From Cantharellus purpuraceus (Eukaryota > Basidiomycota > Agaricomycetes > Cantharellales > Hydnaceae), in the NCBI GenBank assembly GCA_025174535.1, contig JALBUN010000001.1, positions 682,001-746,000 of the forward strand: a stretch of 64,000 bases of DNA, in the 5' to 3' direction. Made by a program: the position numbers and the translations under genes. This document shows positions 42,249 through 52,822 of the stretch, one piece after another. Within the stretch, counting starts at the first letter, position 1, and each line of letters begins with the position of its first letter. Below the pieces are notes generated by a model. The model made no database searches. It had not been told where the DNA came from and saw nothing but the letters and a program-made list of their open reading frames with translations.

Positions 42249-43416
42249 ATGCTCAAACTCATTACGCTCTTTTTGGCACTCTCCCTAATCCTTACCCTCA
42301 CATCCCCGGTTGTCGACGCCCGCATCGACACCCCACTCACCCGTCGTCATGCCCCATCCGTCAACCGCATGATGAAGAAGCGGGCAAGCATATTGGGACT
42401 TGCAAGTGATAACACCAACGCTGCTCCCAACAACGCCGCTGCCCAACCCGCCCAACCCTCGTCGAACCCTGTCGACTCCGCCAAGCCAACTGATACCCAG
42501 GTCACTGACAACACCCAGCCTGTGGTCACGCAAAAGTCATCTGCAACACCCTCCGTGGTCACCGTGCAGACGACATCCCCGGTGAGTCTAGCATTCATGG
42601 TTTGTACGACCAACATTTATTTCTATCTAGCCTGCTCAAGTAACCGCTGCCTCACAACCTGCATTGGTTCCCAACCTTTTGACCAGCATCATTGGCGGTG
42701 GGCAACCCGTGAACACCTCCGTCACCACCCCTTCTTCTACCTCGACCACTTCCCTCTCTTCTTCCGTACCTCCTACATCCTCCTCTTCCTCTACAACCCC
42801 AACCCCAACCCAGTCCAGCACGTCTGTCACAAATTCCCTGAGCCAGACTGGCTTAGATGCCATCACGATCATTAGCTCCGCTCCGCCCTCCCCGTCGTCT
42901 ACCGCCCCGACTTCGTCAGGCAGTGTCACCAAGCTGCAACGCAATACGATCATCATTCTTATCGCGATTGGTGCTTCCATTGGGGCTGCAGGCATTATCT
43001 GGACTATCATCCGTAAATGGAAGTTGGGGCCATCAAGTTCCTTTGAGGATCGCATGCAGCCCATCGACTGGCAGCCCACCACAGCCCCCCACGATGAGCG
43101 TGACATGACCGAAAGACTCACACGGAACGGTAGTACTCGCTCGCACGGTTCCTTCACATCGGGCAACAACCACGATCATCTCACTGCTGACCTGCCCTCG
43201 CATGACTTCACCGCTGGTCCATCCCACCTTGCCCCCGTTGGTGGATATGCTGATTTACAGCGTGGTCCCAGCCCTCAGCCGGACATGCAAGGCGTTAGAG
43301 CGCCCAGCCCATATCAATATGACATTCCAAACCCACACGGACAGTACTACAATGGTGCGGGTGCAGGCGCTGGTGCGGGGTACCAGGGCGGATACGATCA
43401 CAACAGGGGATACTGA
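42249..43416 (+). CDS. Ser/Thr-rich single-pass membrane protein (sensor-like)
   Basis: Two exons, 42249-42581 and 42631-43416, give 1119 nt (372 aa). Residues 1-24 form a signal peptide (LITLFLALSLILTL ... VVDA). A Pro/Ser/Thr-rich ectodomain follows, suited to heavy O-mannosylation, then one membrane helix (NTIIILIAIGASIGAAGIIW) and a basic stop-transfer IIRKWKLG. The cytosolic tail has acidic and Tyr/Pro/Gly-rich parts ending in QGGYDHNRGY, with a short GAGAGAGAG run. The layout resembles fungal Mid2/Wsc-type wall sensors, but no WSC or cysteine-rich head domain is present, so the role is unproven. Confidence 0.75.
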
Positions 43417-44545
43417 GGGTAGGCTGATACCCTTATGCCCACCATTTTCACTTTCATATCGCACAGGAAGCGAACCTCCTAACACCGCTGGACGGGCTCG
43501 CTCCATGAATTAAAGTCCTTTGTTACATATGGTTCCTTTATTCACGTTGCGGACACTTTACTGTAAATATCCTGCGTACATCATCATTCTCAGCATTTTT
43601 AATCCCAAATGCCACGAGAAGAGAGGGATTCTATTCTCCGTCACAGCAAACTTGCAATTTTATGTAACCTAGAGAGAAGATACTTGTATCGAGTCCAAGT
43701 GATGCGACATTGAATTGGGAAACAGACGGCGACGATGACATCACTGGCGGTTTAAGTATGGTCAACAGAATATCTGTATGTAGCTGAAACGATCGCTGGC
43801 GCTGCGCCGAGTAATCAATTGATTGCAAATAGCATAGGATAGTAGTACCTGGTAGCATCCTAAGCTTCGTGGCCATTAACTCATAGCCATGCTCAAGCTC
43901 AGCACGTGCCCGAGATGTAACATTTGCACCCGGATATCAAGGGCTTGGCTCGACCTGATCACGTGGCTGGGACGAATAAATTGCTTTGGTCCGACGTTCA
44001 ACAAATGGATACTAAACTAATTGTCGCCATAGTAAATACCGTGTTACCTATACTAGAAGTAGGCCGAGCAGTCCATCATGCAAGTAATTAGAACGAAGGC
44101 GGAGGGGGTGAATGACGTAGCTTGGATCAAACCCTCGAGTACCGTTCCTTCGTGGGACGGGCGGTGAACTGAGCAGGTTGGTCCGATCAATTAGAACGTT
44201 AATGTCAATTGCCCATCTCATTCTAAGTAAGTTAACTCTAGGCAATTTACATAACCATCCAGTTCGTACAGAATCTGTGGGAATTGCAATGCGCCAGTGG
44301 CTCACCTCTCTTGTGCTTGTTTGCATGCTCCCGTCCATTCGTCCCAGTGCAGGTCGTTCAGATGACGGCTTCCAGCTCCCGAGGGTTTCCCTCCTCTTAC
44401 CAGGCGGAACGGGTTTCAGTAATTACAGACAAGCTAGACTGCGGCGTCCCTCCCCATCCCAGCATCAGTCACGGTATCAACGAGGCGGTAGTCCACGCCA
44501 TAGGTTCTGCCCATTACCGCCTCACATACGCACAAGTTATTCTCT
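43417..44545. other. Convergent intergenic region, no supported gene
   Basis: About 1.1 kb between the 3' ends of the Ser/Thr-rich gene and EFM3. Short open frames occur on both strands (for example 43876-43631 minus and 44284-44562 plus) but show no family resemblance or convincing splicing. Both 3' untranslated regions should be here. Confidence 0.4.
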
Positions 44546-45992
44546 TCAACAGGCTGAAATGATTTTTATCAGCATCACGTTACAATTTGCCACGTCTTCT
44601 ACTCCATCTAGAAATTGCTTCTGAGAGCTATCCATCTGGATTTCTTCATATTGTAGGTGGTGGTGAGCTGTCTCATGCACGATTGATACATTAGCCGAGA
44701 AGAGAGCGAGCTAGCTCTTGGCACCAACGTGACTTACATAGACTGGATAAGAACGCAGAAACAGTCTGTTCCCTTCTCACTGTCAGAGAAATGTATGCGC
44801 AGGGGTTATGAATTTTCAATGGGGAAGGGCTTTCTATGCGTTTGCGTTTGGCGCAAAAGAAAAGCGCGAATACTGCAACGAGAGCGGGCACGATTGATGC
44901 ATCGTACACCTAGCACCAAAGACGTTAAGGCCAAAGCTGGACTTGAGGCTGAAGCAAGAAAGAGCTCTCACGAGATCTGCGCCGATGACGGTGTCCACGT
45001 CTTTAAGGACTTCCATGATGGGTGCGTTGGGATTGAGGTCGCCGCGGCCACCCAGCGCATCGGACCAGTCTAGCAGACGAAAATCCAACGATGAATGTCT
45101 TGTCATTAAATCTGTGTATGTAAGAATCATGGCTATGCAGTGGCTCTGATAATCTTACTGCAAGGCAATTGGAAGTTCTGCCGACAGCGAGACAGAACTT
45201 CTTGATTGACATCACTCAAGAGCAACACTGTACGAGATGAGAAGTCTGGATCTAGCTGGTCCATCTGAAGTGCAGCGATTATAAGCCCAAGAAATCCCGC
45301 CCCGGATCCTAGTTCTAGGACTCTGCGGTTTTGTACAACGTCTGAAGACAAGTATTTGCGTAAGAGAATAGGAGGAGAGGGGATGGTAATACCAGGATGT
45401 TTGACAAGCCAATTTGCGAATTCGAGGCTTGCGCCCCAGGTACGAAGGCCTGTCGTGCCGCCCTCGATCATCGTACGTGACTCTAGGAGTGTGGTGTGTC
45501 GCACACGGTCTGACCTTGTGATATCGTCTAGATATGGAGACCAGAAGTAGGTATTGTACGACGGGGAGGGCGGTCGTATCTCAAACGAAGAGAAACTTCG
45601 CGGTGTAAGCATCACTGAGCAGCATCCAGTTGTTCGCACGGCGGACCTTGTAGAAAGAAGATCTAGGTATGCTTCATATATCCTCTCATCAACCTCCTGA
45701 GAATCAAGGTTGATAAACAAAAGGACGATCTGAAATGTTAGGGAACTACCTCGCCTCCCGCTTCTAAGAATTCTACGACACATTTCCAAAACATGCGGCG
45801 AGACTCGCGCGACGGCGGAAAGTCTCGAAAGTGTGGCGCCAGCAGCAGTTCGCTCACGAGTTCATCTTGATATTGCGCACCGTCTGGACTCAGGAGAAAG
45901 TCGAGCGAAATGGTGCGAGTAGCTGGAAATAAAGTTCTGGCAGCACCGTATACTTTCTTCAAGCTGAGAATTTGCTGCTTGTTTGCAGCCAT
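44546..45992 (-). CDS. EFM3: Protein-lysine methyltransferase EFM3 (FAM86 family)
   Basis: EFM3/FAM86A methylates a lysine of translation elongation factor 2 using S-adenosylmethionine. Five exons, 45992-45750, 45696-45159, 45111-44972, 44909-44738 and 44667-44546, total 1215 nt (404 aa). The N-terminal half carries the family helix region (EVDERIYEAYLDLLSTRS). The seven-strand methyltransferase fold shows TTGLRTWGASLEFANWLVKH, motif I RVLELGSGAGFLGLIIAALQ, LLLSDVNQEVLSRCRQNFQL, a post-motif segment LDFRLLDWSDA, and DTVIGADLVYDASIVPALVA, which is the D-x-V-Y-D-x-S-I-V-P/x motif of FAM86. AYISLTVRREQTVSAFLSSL and the tail FLDGVEDVANCNVMLIKI complete it. A TTG 21 bases upstream is unlikely as start. 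Confidence 0.88.
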
Positions 45993-46558
45993 GACGGTGG
46001 GCTCCCAAGCCAAACTACGGAATCCAGGTTGATACTTGAGTCACTGTTTCAACGGCACGTACATGCTCAGCCTCGTAAGACGCAATGATTCTTGTGTTTA
46101 CCAGCTCAGTTTCAGCGCATCCTGTAATAAAACGATATTACCGATGCTCAGAAGGCACGCAACCCTTTATGCAATGACCGTATCGACTGTCAGCAAGCCG
46201 TGTTATGGAGTTTGGAAGGCGCGCCCGCAACTAGGATCACTGTGAGTTGACTGCCCAACCGAATGGATGGCGGTGTCCGTCATCAGCTACCAAGATAGAA
46301 TAGCCGTAGCGATGTTCACTGCTATTAATGCCATCTTGATGTCTATGAATAAACATAACTTAGCCTTTTTAATTTTGAATCTTTTGTGGAGAATGCAAGA
46401 GTGATGTCAGAACCGGCAAATATGGCAGCCTCCGCAACGTTCCGTGCAGGGACAGGATCCGAGAGCAAGTTGAGTAATAGAGCTTTCCATAATAGTCCAC
46501 AACGGACATCGACGCGCTTCCTGCTTTATAACCCGCTGAGGAGAGCTAGCGTTCAATA
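45993..46558. other. Divergent promoter region, EFM3 / isocitrate-lyase-family gene
   Basis: About 0.57 kb between divergent starts. No coding block was seen. A T-rich stretch near 46365-46385 is present. Confidence 0.4.
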
Positions 46559-49090
46559 ATGTTGTCTGTCGGTGGATCCTCCCCGAAGCTGAGGCTGGCG
46601 TTGAGTCGCATGCCACGGCGACCGCACCTGCGCACAATAAGCGTGTCGACGCAGCTTCCCTTGCAGCCCCCGACGGTGGACGAGGAGACTCGCGAGTTTG
46701 AGCGACGCGTTCACGAGCTTGAGGCTTGGTTCAACACGCCACGGTTTGCAGCCATCAAGCGTCCGTATTCTGCGTCGTCTGTGGTGTCCAAGCAGGGGTC
46801 GCACAGGCCTCTGCCATTGCCGTCAGCCCTGGTCTCTGAGAAGCTCTTTAATCTGCTCCAAGATGCTGGGAGGGATGGTCGGCCATTGCACACCATTGGC
46901 GTTATCGACCCGGTGCAGATGACCCAGCAGGCAGAACATCAGGAGGTGGTGTACCTGTCAGGGTGGGCATGCTCAAGTACTTTGACCACCGGTAGCAACG
47001 AGGTGGGCCCGGACCTGGCGTGAGTGTTGACCAATGTTGACCGCATGTAAACTACTGATCTCCTGGCTATTCAAGTGACTATCCATACACAACAGTTCCC
47101 AACCAGGTGCAGCGCATCTTTCGTGCCCAGCAACTGCACGATCGAAAGCACTACGATGAACGCATGTCCATGCCGCCAGAGCAGCGGGCAAAGTTGACAT
47201 ATGTTGACTATTTGCGACCAATTATCGCCGATGGCGACACCGGGTATGCAAAGGCTGATCGCATGCTCGATTGCAAATCAAAGTAACTTGTTTTGTCTCT
47301 AAAGTCATGGGGGCCTCTCCACGGTTATGAAGCTAGCAAAGCTGTTTGCAGAGTCTGTTCGTTATTTGGTGATGTTCACATCTGTATTTCATCTCTAACG
47401 TAGTCACTTGGCAGGGCGTCGCAGCGTTTCATCTCGAAGACCAACTGCACGGAGGGAAGAAGGTGCAAGGGTTACATCATTTACCTCAACATGCTCTGAC
47501 ACGTCCCATTTATTTCAGTGTGGGCACCAGGGAGGCAAAGTCATCGTCCCCACCAACACCCACGTCTCAAGGCTTGTAGCCTCCCGGTTTCAATTGGACA
47601 TTCTCCAATCCCCCGTGCTCACCATCGCACGTACCGATGCCGAGTCGGGGCGACTTCTCTCTTCCAATGTAGATCCCGCAGATCATGAGTTCATTCTGGG
47701 AACAACAACGCCCGGCAAGGGTTTGGCTGAAGTTCTGATGGACGCCGAGCGGAAGGGGGCGAGCGGCGCACAGATTGACGATCTCGAGGCCGAGTGGGTT
47801 TCCAAGAACCAATTGATCACGTTTGACCAAGGTACAAGGATTCCATACTGAAGAAAGGTATTGCTGACGCGTGCCTTGTAGCCGTGCAAAGGGAACTTGA
47901 GGCATCCCCGACGGGTGACAAGGCATCTGCATGGCAAGAGTACACATTGCTTGCGTCAGGTCAATCAAATGCCCGTGCTAGGACCGCTGCACACAAGGTG
48001 CTCGGCAAGCACATTTACTGGGATTGGGATCGTGAGCGCATCACCTTCCACATTTCACACCGCAACTCACGGGCCTTTTGACAGTTCCGAGGACGAGAGA
48101 GGGGTTCTACCACACTACGGGAGGGTCCGAGGTTCGTCCCGCGTCTCTCTACGCGCACGTTTACAAACGTTTCTCCTCGCAGTCGGCTATCAAACGATTA
48201 ATGGCCTTTGCGCCATATGCGGATCTGCTTTGGTTCGAGACCAACACTCCCAGTGTGGAGGCCGCAACGCGGGTGGCGCGTACCATTCGCACACGGCACC
48301 CCGGGAAGCGAGTACACCATCCATTTTCGTGCTACATCGCGTACGCCGTGCTAACGCTGAGAGCTTGTTTTTTTCAGACAATTTGTGTATAACCTGAGTC
48401 CCAGCTTCAACTGGGCTGCGCACGGGTTCTCTGGTGCGTCTCTTACCCCACGTGGGGCGTGCAGTAGGGCTGACCCGGGCCATGCCCTGCATGCGTAGAT
48501 GAGACACTGAAGAGCTTCGTGTGGGACGTTGCGAAAGAAGGGTTCGTCGCCTATGCACCCCGTGACTTGACAGCCCCATCTCGCTTAACCCCCCCCCCCT
48601 CTTCTCGCAGATATTCAATTCAGCTAGTCTCGCTCGGTGGGCTCCACAATAACGCCGCCGCGACAGGTCAGTCCCCTCTGCGGTCATATGTGACGCTTTC
48701 ATTGATGGACGCACGTGAACGACGACGACATTGCAGCCGAGCTCTCCCGCACGTTCCACGAGGACGGAATGTTAGCGTACGTGAACGAGGTACAGCGCAA
48801 GGAGAAAGCGATCGGGTGCGACGTGCTCACCCATCAAAAGTGGTTCGTGTGTCCTTCCTACACTCCATTTGTCGCTCCGAGAGCCTTTTCACGCCTCCGT
48901 TGACGGGTTTTTCACGCGCATGTTTGAACAGGAGCGGCGCCAGCTACGTTGATCGCATCCTCACAAGTAAGGCTGTCTGTCCCCAGCGGCTAGCTCTCTG
49001 CATTTACCCGCCCTCCTTTTTTCAGCGGTTTCCTCTGGCAACTCTAGCACTGCTACAGGAGGCAAAGACTCCACGGAGCACTCGTTCTGA
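46559..49090 (+). CDS. Isocitrate lyase family enzyme, probably mitochondrial 2-methylisocitrate lyase
   Basis: The fold and motifs are those of eukaryotic isocitrate lyases: [114 protein letters not shown] (catalytic KKCGH joined across an intron at 47461), [68 protein letters not shown] and the end GKDSTEHSF. The first 35 residues ([18 protein letters not shown]) are Arg-rich and lack acids, as in a mitochondrial presequence; cytosolic/glyoxysomal isocitrate lyases lack this. That favours 2-methylisocitrate lyase of the methylcitrate cycle, which disposes of propionyl-CoA. Sequence motifs alone do not separate the two activities. At least nine short introns. Confidence 0.85.
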
Positions 49091-49289
49091 TTCCATCATT
49101 GTAGAAAGCGAATGCAATAATAATACTTATTACACTCGATGTAAAAAAAAAGATCCACGAATACAAGCGTGAAAGCCATATATGTTCAGGCCTAGTAGAG
49201 TATATGGGATGAGTGCAAGAATATAAGTGCTGGAGTGAAGGAAAAAGAAATTGCCACGATGAACGCAAAAGGGTGACACAGGGGGGGAA

Positions 49290-52200
49290 CTAAAATACCT
49301 CGCCAGTGTACGACGACGAGGGCGTCGAGCGTGTCGGAGGCGACACTATTTCAAACTCTGATAGATGAGAGGTGGTGCTGTCGTCAAGACTATAGGCAGA
49401 GGAAGCAAACGACGGGGCAGAGGAGGAGAGAGAGAGTTTTGATAGCGTAGGCAGAGAATGTGACAGCACCAGCGATGGCGGGACGGTGGTGGTGGGAGAC
49501 GCAAGCCCACCAGGCGGCCCAGATCCACTATACTTGCGTCGCGACGCTGCACGCACATCAGGCGGAGACGACGGCGGCGACGACGACTCCTCCCTAGATG
49601 CAGACACCACAGACGCCGACGCCGACGCAGACCGCTCGCCCAAGTCCGACACCGACGTGCTCGCCGTCGACGTGGACCGCGCAGGCGGACTAGGCTGACG
49701 CACGCCCCCCCCCTTTCGCACCTCTGCGTCGGACGCACTCCCGTTCGTGCTCGTGCCCGCGCTCGCACTCACATTCCACCCCTTCAGAATCCCCTTTGCC
49801 CTCCCAATACTCCCCGTACTCGACGCATAATTGGCCGACCCCGCCACCACACCCGACCTATATATACTCACATTATCAAACTGAAACGGATCAGCGCCGC
49901 CAGAGTCGGGCCGCAGTGTCGTCGACCGTCGTCGCGGTGGCGGGGGCTGCGACGTGGGTGTGGGCGTACCATGGTGGAGAGCCGGTGGCGGTAGCGGAGC
50001 TGCCACCCCAGGAGACCGCGCATGACGCTGCGCCGTCACGAGCGAGAGCGACTCTTCCCGCGTGTGGCCCGGGCGCCCCGGAGGACTAGGCAGTGACGGC
50101 GAGCTAGGCAGCAACGGCGAGCTAGGCAGCGACGGCGGCGTATGCGAGGCGAGCAGCGACGACGACGACGGCGGCGCAGACTCTACCTGCACCGGCACCG
50201 GCACTGGCGGCGGCGGCACATCCCCTCCTCCCGCCACCTTGCCATACGCCACCGTACTCTTCCGCCACAAATTCCGTATCCCCCGCACCGACATGACCGA
50301 ATGACTGCGCGACCGCCGCTGCTGCTTTGACAATTGCTCCACCCCCTGCTCAGAGTCGGCCGAAAACCGGCTCGACGGCGGCGGCGGCGGCGGCGTCGTC
50401 GTCTCCTCTTCTCCCGCTGCCCCCGCCCCCTCAGACACCGACGGCGACAGACCCGAATGCCCCTGCGGCATCTGCGACGACGGCCGACTCTCACCCGACC
50501 GCGCACTCTCCACGGACAACCGCACCTGCGTCGGCGGCCGCAAGTCCTCCACAGGCAGCTTCGAAAACGGATCCGGCGACAGCGGCATCGCCCACCCAGC
50601 AGGTGAGCTTGGCAGTGGAGGAAGCGGCGCATCCTGACCATGTCCATCGCCGCTCAACTGACGCGCTCTCGTCTCGTCCGACACCTCCGCTGACGCCTTC
50701 TTCACTATCAACGGGGGGAGCGTCCGCTCCTGCGCCCGCGCGCCAAGGCGGGTCGTCGCGGGAGGAGAGGACGGGCTGGGCAATGCCGGCGCACCACGAG
50801 AGGCCTGCGCAAGCCCTGGGGACGGTGGCGGCGGCGACTTGAGCGACGACGACCTACAGAAAGACGCCGTGAGCATCCAAAGCGCCAGGTGCACAACGGG
50901 GTTTACCTAGACGAGCTCTGCGAGCTGGGCGCGCGCCTGTGCTCCTGCATCCGCGGGGAGTGGAACGACAGGGCACTGAGGCTGTCCTTTCTGGGGGGGA
51001 TGCGGTCGTCGGCGGGGCGCGCGTCCGAGGGACGGCGGGACGAGGAGGTGGGGTTGAGGGAGCGTGCGCCCTTGACGTGGGTGGGCGGGGAGAGGTTGAA
51101 GCGGTCTTCGCCGGGGGGTGCGGAACGCAACGGCGAGTACTGGGGCTGCGTGTGGGGCTGTTGTCGCGGGGAAAGCTGCGCCAGTTGCTGGAAAAGGGGA
51201 TCAGACACACACGGTCACGCAGAGACGGGGGGTACCTTTTCAATCTGGTCGAGCTTGTGCTTCATGATCATCTGGCTCGAGCGATGCGCGAGGTCTTCCT
51301 CTGTCATCTGATGGACGCGTCAGCACGCCCCCACTGCAGCCCCGGCGCGCGCACCTGCTCGGGCTCTGCGACCATCTTGACCTCCGTGTCGCCAAACACG
51401 ACGCCGGTGCGGCGCCTGAGACGCTTGACGCGCCGGTCGTTCTGGGCGTCGTTGGCGGAGCTGCCCGAGTCTGAGGGACTGCGGCCGTCGAGGTAGGGGA
51501 GGAAGGTGTCCTGGGCGGACGGCTGCGTCTTGGGGTCGAGGATGTGGAGGGGAGGGGGGGCGCCCTTGCGGGCGGACACACGGGGGTCGGGGGGGACGAC
51601 GGAGAGGGTGGGACGGCTGTGCTGGTCCCAGAGGCTGGCCACCTCGTCCTCGTCGCGCCAGACGGGGAGGTCTGGGGAGGCGAAGCCCAGACCGAGGGGC
51701 GGGGGGCGTGTGCCAGAGCGGAGGGCGCGCCAGGCGGCGGCGTCGCTGCCAAACACCTCGTGCAGGGGGTCCTGGGGGGGCTCGGCGTCGTCGAGGGGGA
51801 CGTAGTCGGCGCGCTGGATGTCGGCGGGGCGGCGGGTGCGGGCGTCTGCGTGGGGGAGGGCGAGGGGGAGGGCGAGGGGGAGGGCGAGGGGGAGGGTGCC
51901 GCCGTCGCTGGCGGCGCGCCACCTGGCGCGCTCGCGGCGGGCGTGGACCCACGGGTGGAACCAGGGGGCCTTGCGGCGGTCAATGTCGAACTCGATCTTG
52001 GCCATGATGGGGAGGAAGGGGGTGCTGGGGGACAGGTCGGGGAGGGGGTCGGCGTGGAGGGAGACGGTGGAGGAGGCGGCGGGGGACGGGTAGGGGGCGG
52101 GGGACGGGGGCGGGGGCGTGTGGGGGGCGAGGAGCAGGGGCGGGGGCGTGTGGGGGGCGAGGAGCAGGGGCGGGGGCGTGTGGGGGGCGAGGAGCAGGGG

Positions 52201-52773
52201 GGAGGCGCGGCCGGAGGGGGTGCGGGGCTGGGCGTCGTGGCGCTCGGCCTGGAGGGCCCTGTGCCAGAGGAGCTTCCAGACGTCCTCCGTGATGCGGGGG
52301 CCGTCGTGGGCGGGGTGGACGAGGAAGAGGACGAGGCCGCCGGTGCTGGGGAGGCTGTACTCGCGGGCGATGGCGCCCAGCTGGCTGTGGAGGGTGGGGT
52401 AGAGGGGGACGAGGGTGCCGCGGCGGAACTGGGAGCGGTAGCTGGAGGCGGAGACGGCGGTGGCGCCGTCGGGGAGGGGGCCGTCGTCGTCGTCGTCTGC
52501 GGGGAGAAAGGCGGGGGGCACGACGTGGAGGAGGTACTTGGAGGGGGTGCGCAGGGGGGAGCCCCCGGACGGGGAGGGCGGCATGGGGGTGCTCACTCCC
52601 AGCGCGTTGGCGATCTTGGCGAGCTTGTGCGGCGGGAGGGGCGAGCGGGGCGGCGGCGGGGGCGACGGGTCGACGAGGTCGACGAGGTCGACGTGGTGTT
52701 CCAGGAGGGGCGTGTCGCCTGCCAGACGGGGCTTTGGCATGGGAAGGGGGCTGGTCAGATCCATGAGTGGCAT
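49290..52773 (-). CDS. Large proline/serine-rich protein of unknown function
   Basis: Four exons, 52773-51355, 51307-51236, 51187-50907 and 50853-49290, total 3336 nt (1111 aa). A conserved-looking N-terminal region contains PSKYLLHVVPPAFLP, FRRGTLVPLYPTLHSQLGAI, REYSLPSTGGLVLFLVHP and GPRITEDVWKLLWHRALQAE; a second short block MTEEDLAHRSSQMIMKHKLD is exon 2. The rest is low-complexity Pro/Ser with basic patches (RSRSHSVMSVRGIRNLWRKS) and an acidic end (TTSHLSEFEIVSPPTRS). Three 10-residue tandem repeats and a Leu/Pro/Ala run lie near residues 190 and 300. No enzyme domain was recognised and no membrane helix is present. Third codon positions are overwhelmingly G or C. The start could also be 52764. 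Confidence 0.65.
51850..51897. repeat. 12-bp tandem repeat in coding sequence
   Basis: About four copies of GGGGGAGGGCGA, encoding a Leu-Pro-Leu-Ala run on the minus strand within the proline-rich protein. Purine-rich strand bias is extreme. Confidence 0.8.
52111..52200. repeat. Three exact tandem copies of a 30-bp unit
   Basis: The unit CGGGGGCGTGTGGGGGGCGA followed by GGAGCAGGGG repeats three times without change. On the minus strand each unit encodes ten residues (LLLAPHTPPP) of the proline-rich protein, so copy number changes would keep frame. Confidence 0.9.
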
Positions 52774-52822
52774 GACATAAGCGCACACGACAGGGAGTCT
52801 ATTTTGTACACAAGAAAGCTAT

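Noticed and set aside
44178..44624. Plus-strand frames antisense to the EFM3 3' end
   Set aside because: The minus-strand EFM3 exon 5 with its conserved tail explains part of the openness; the rest shows no conservation.
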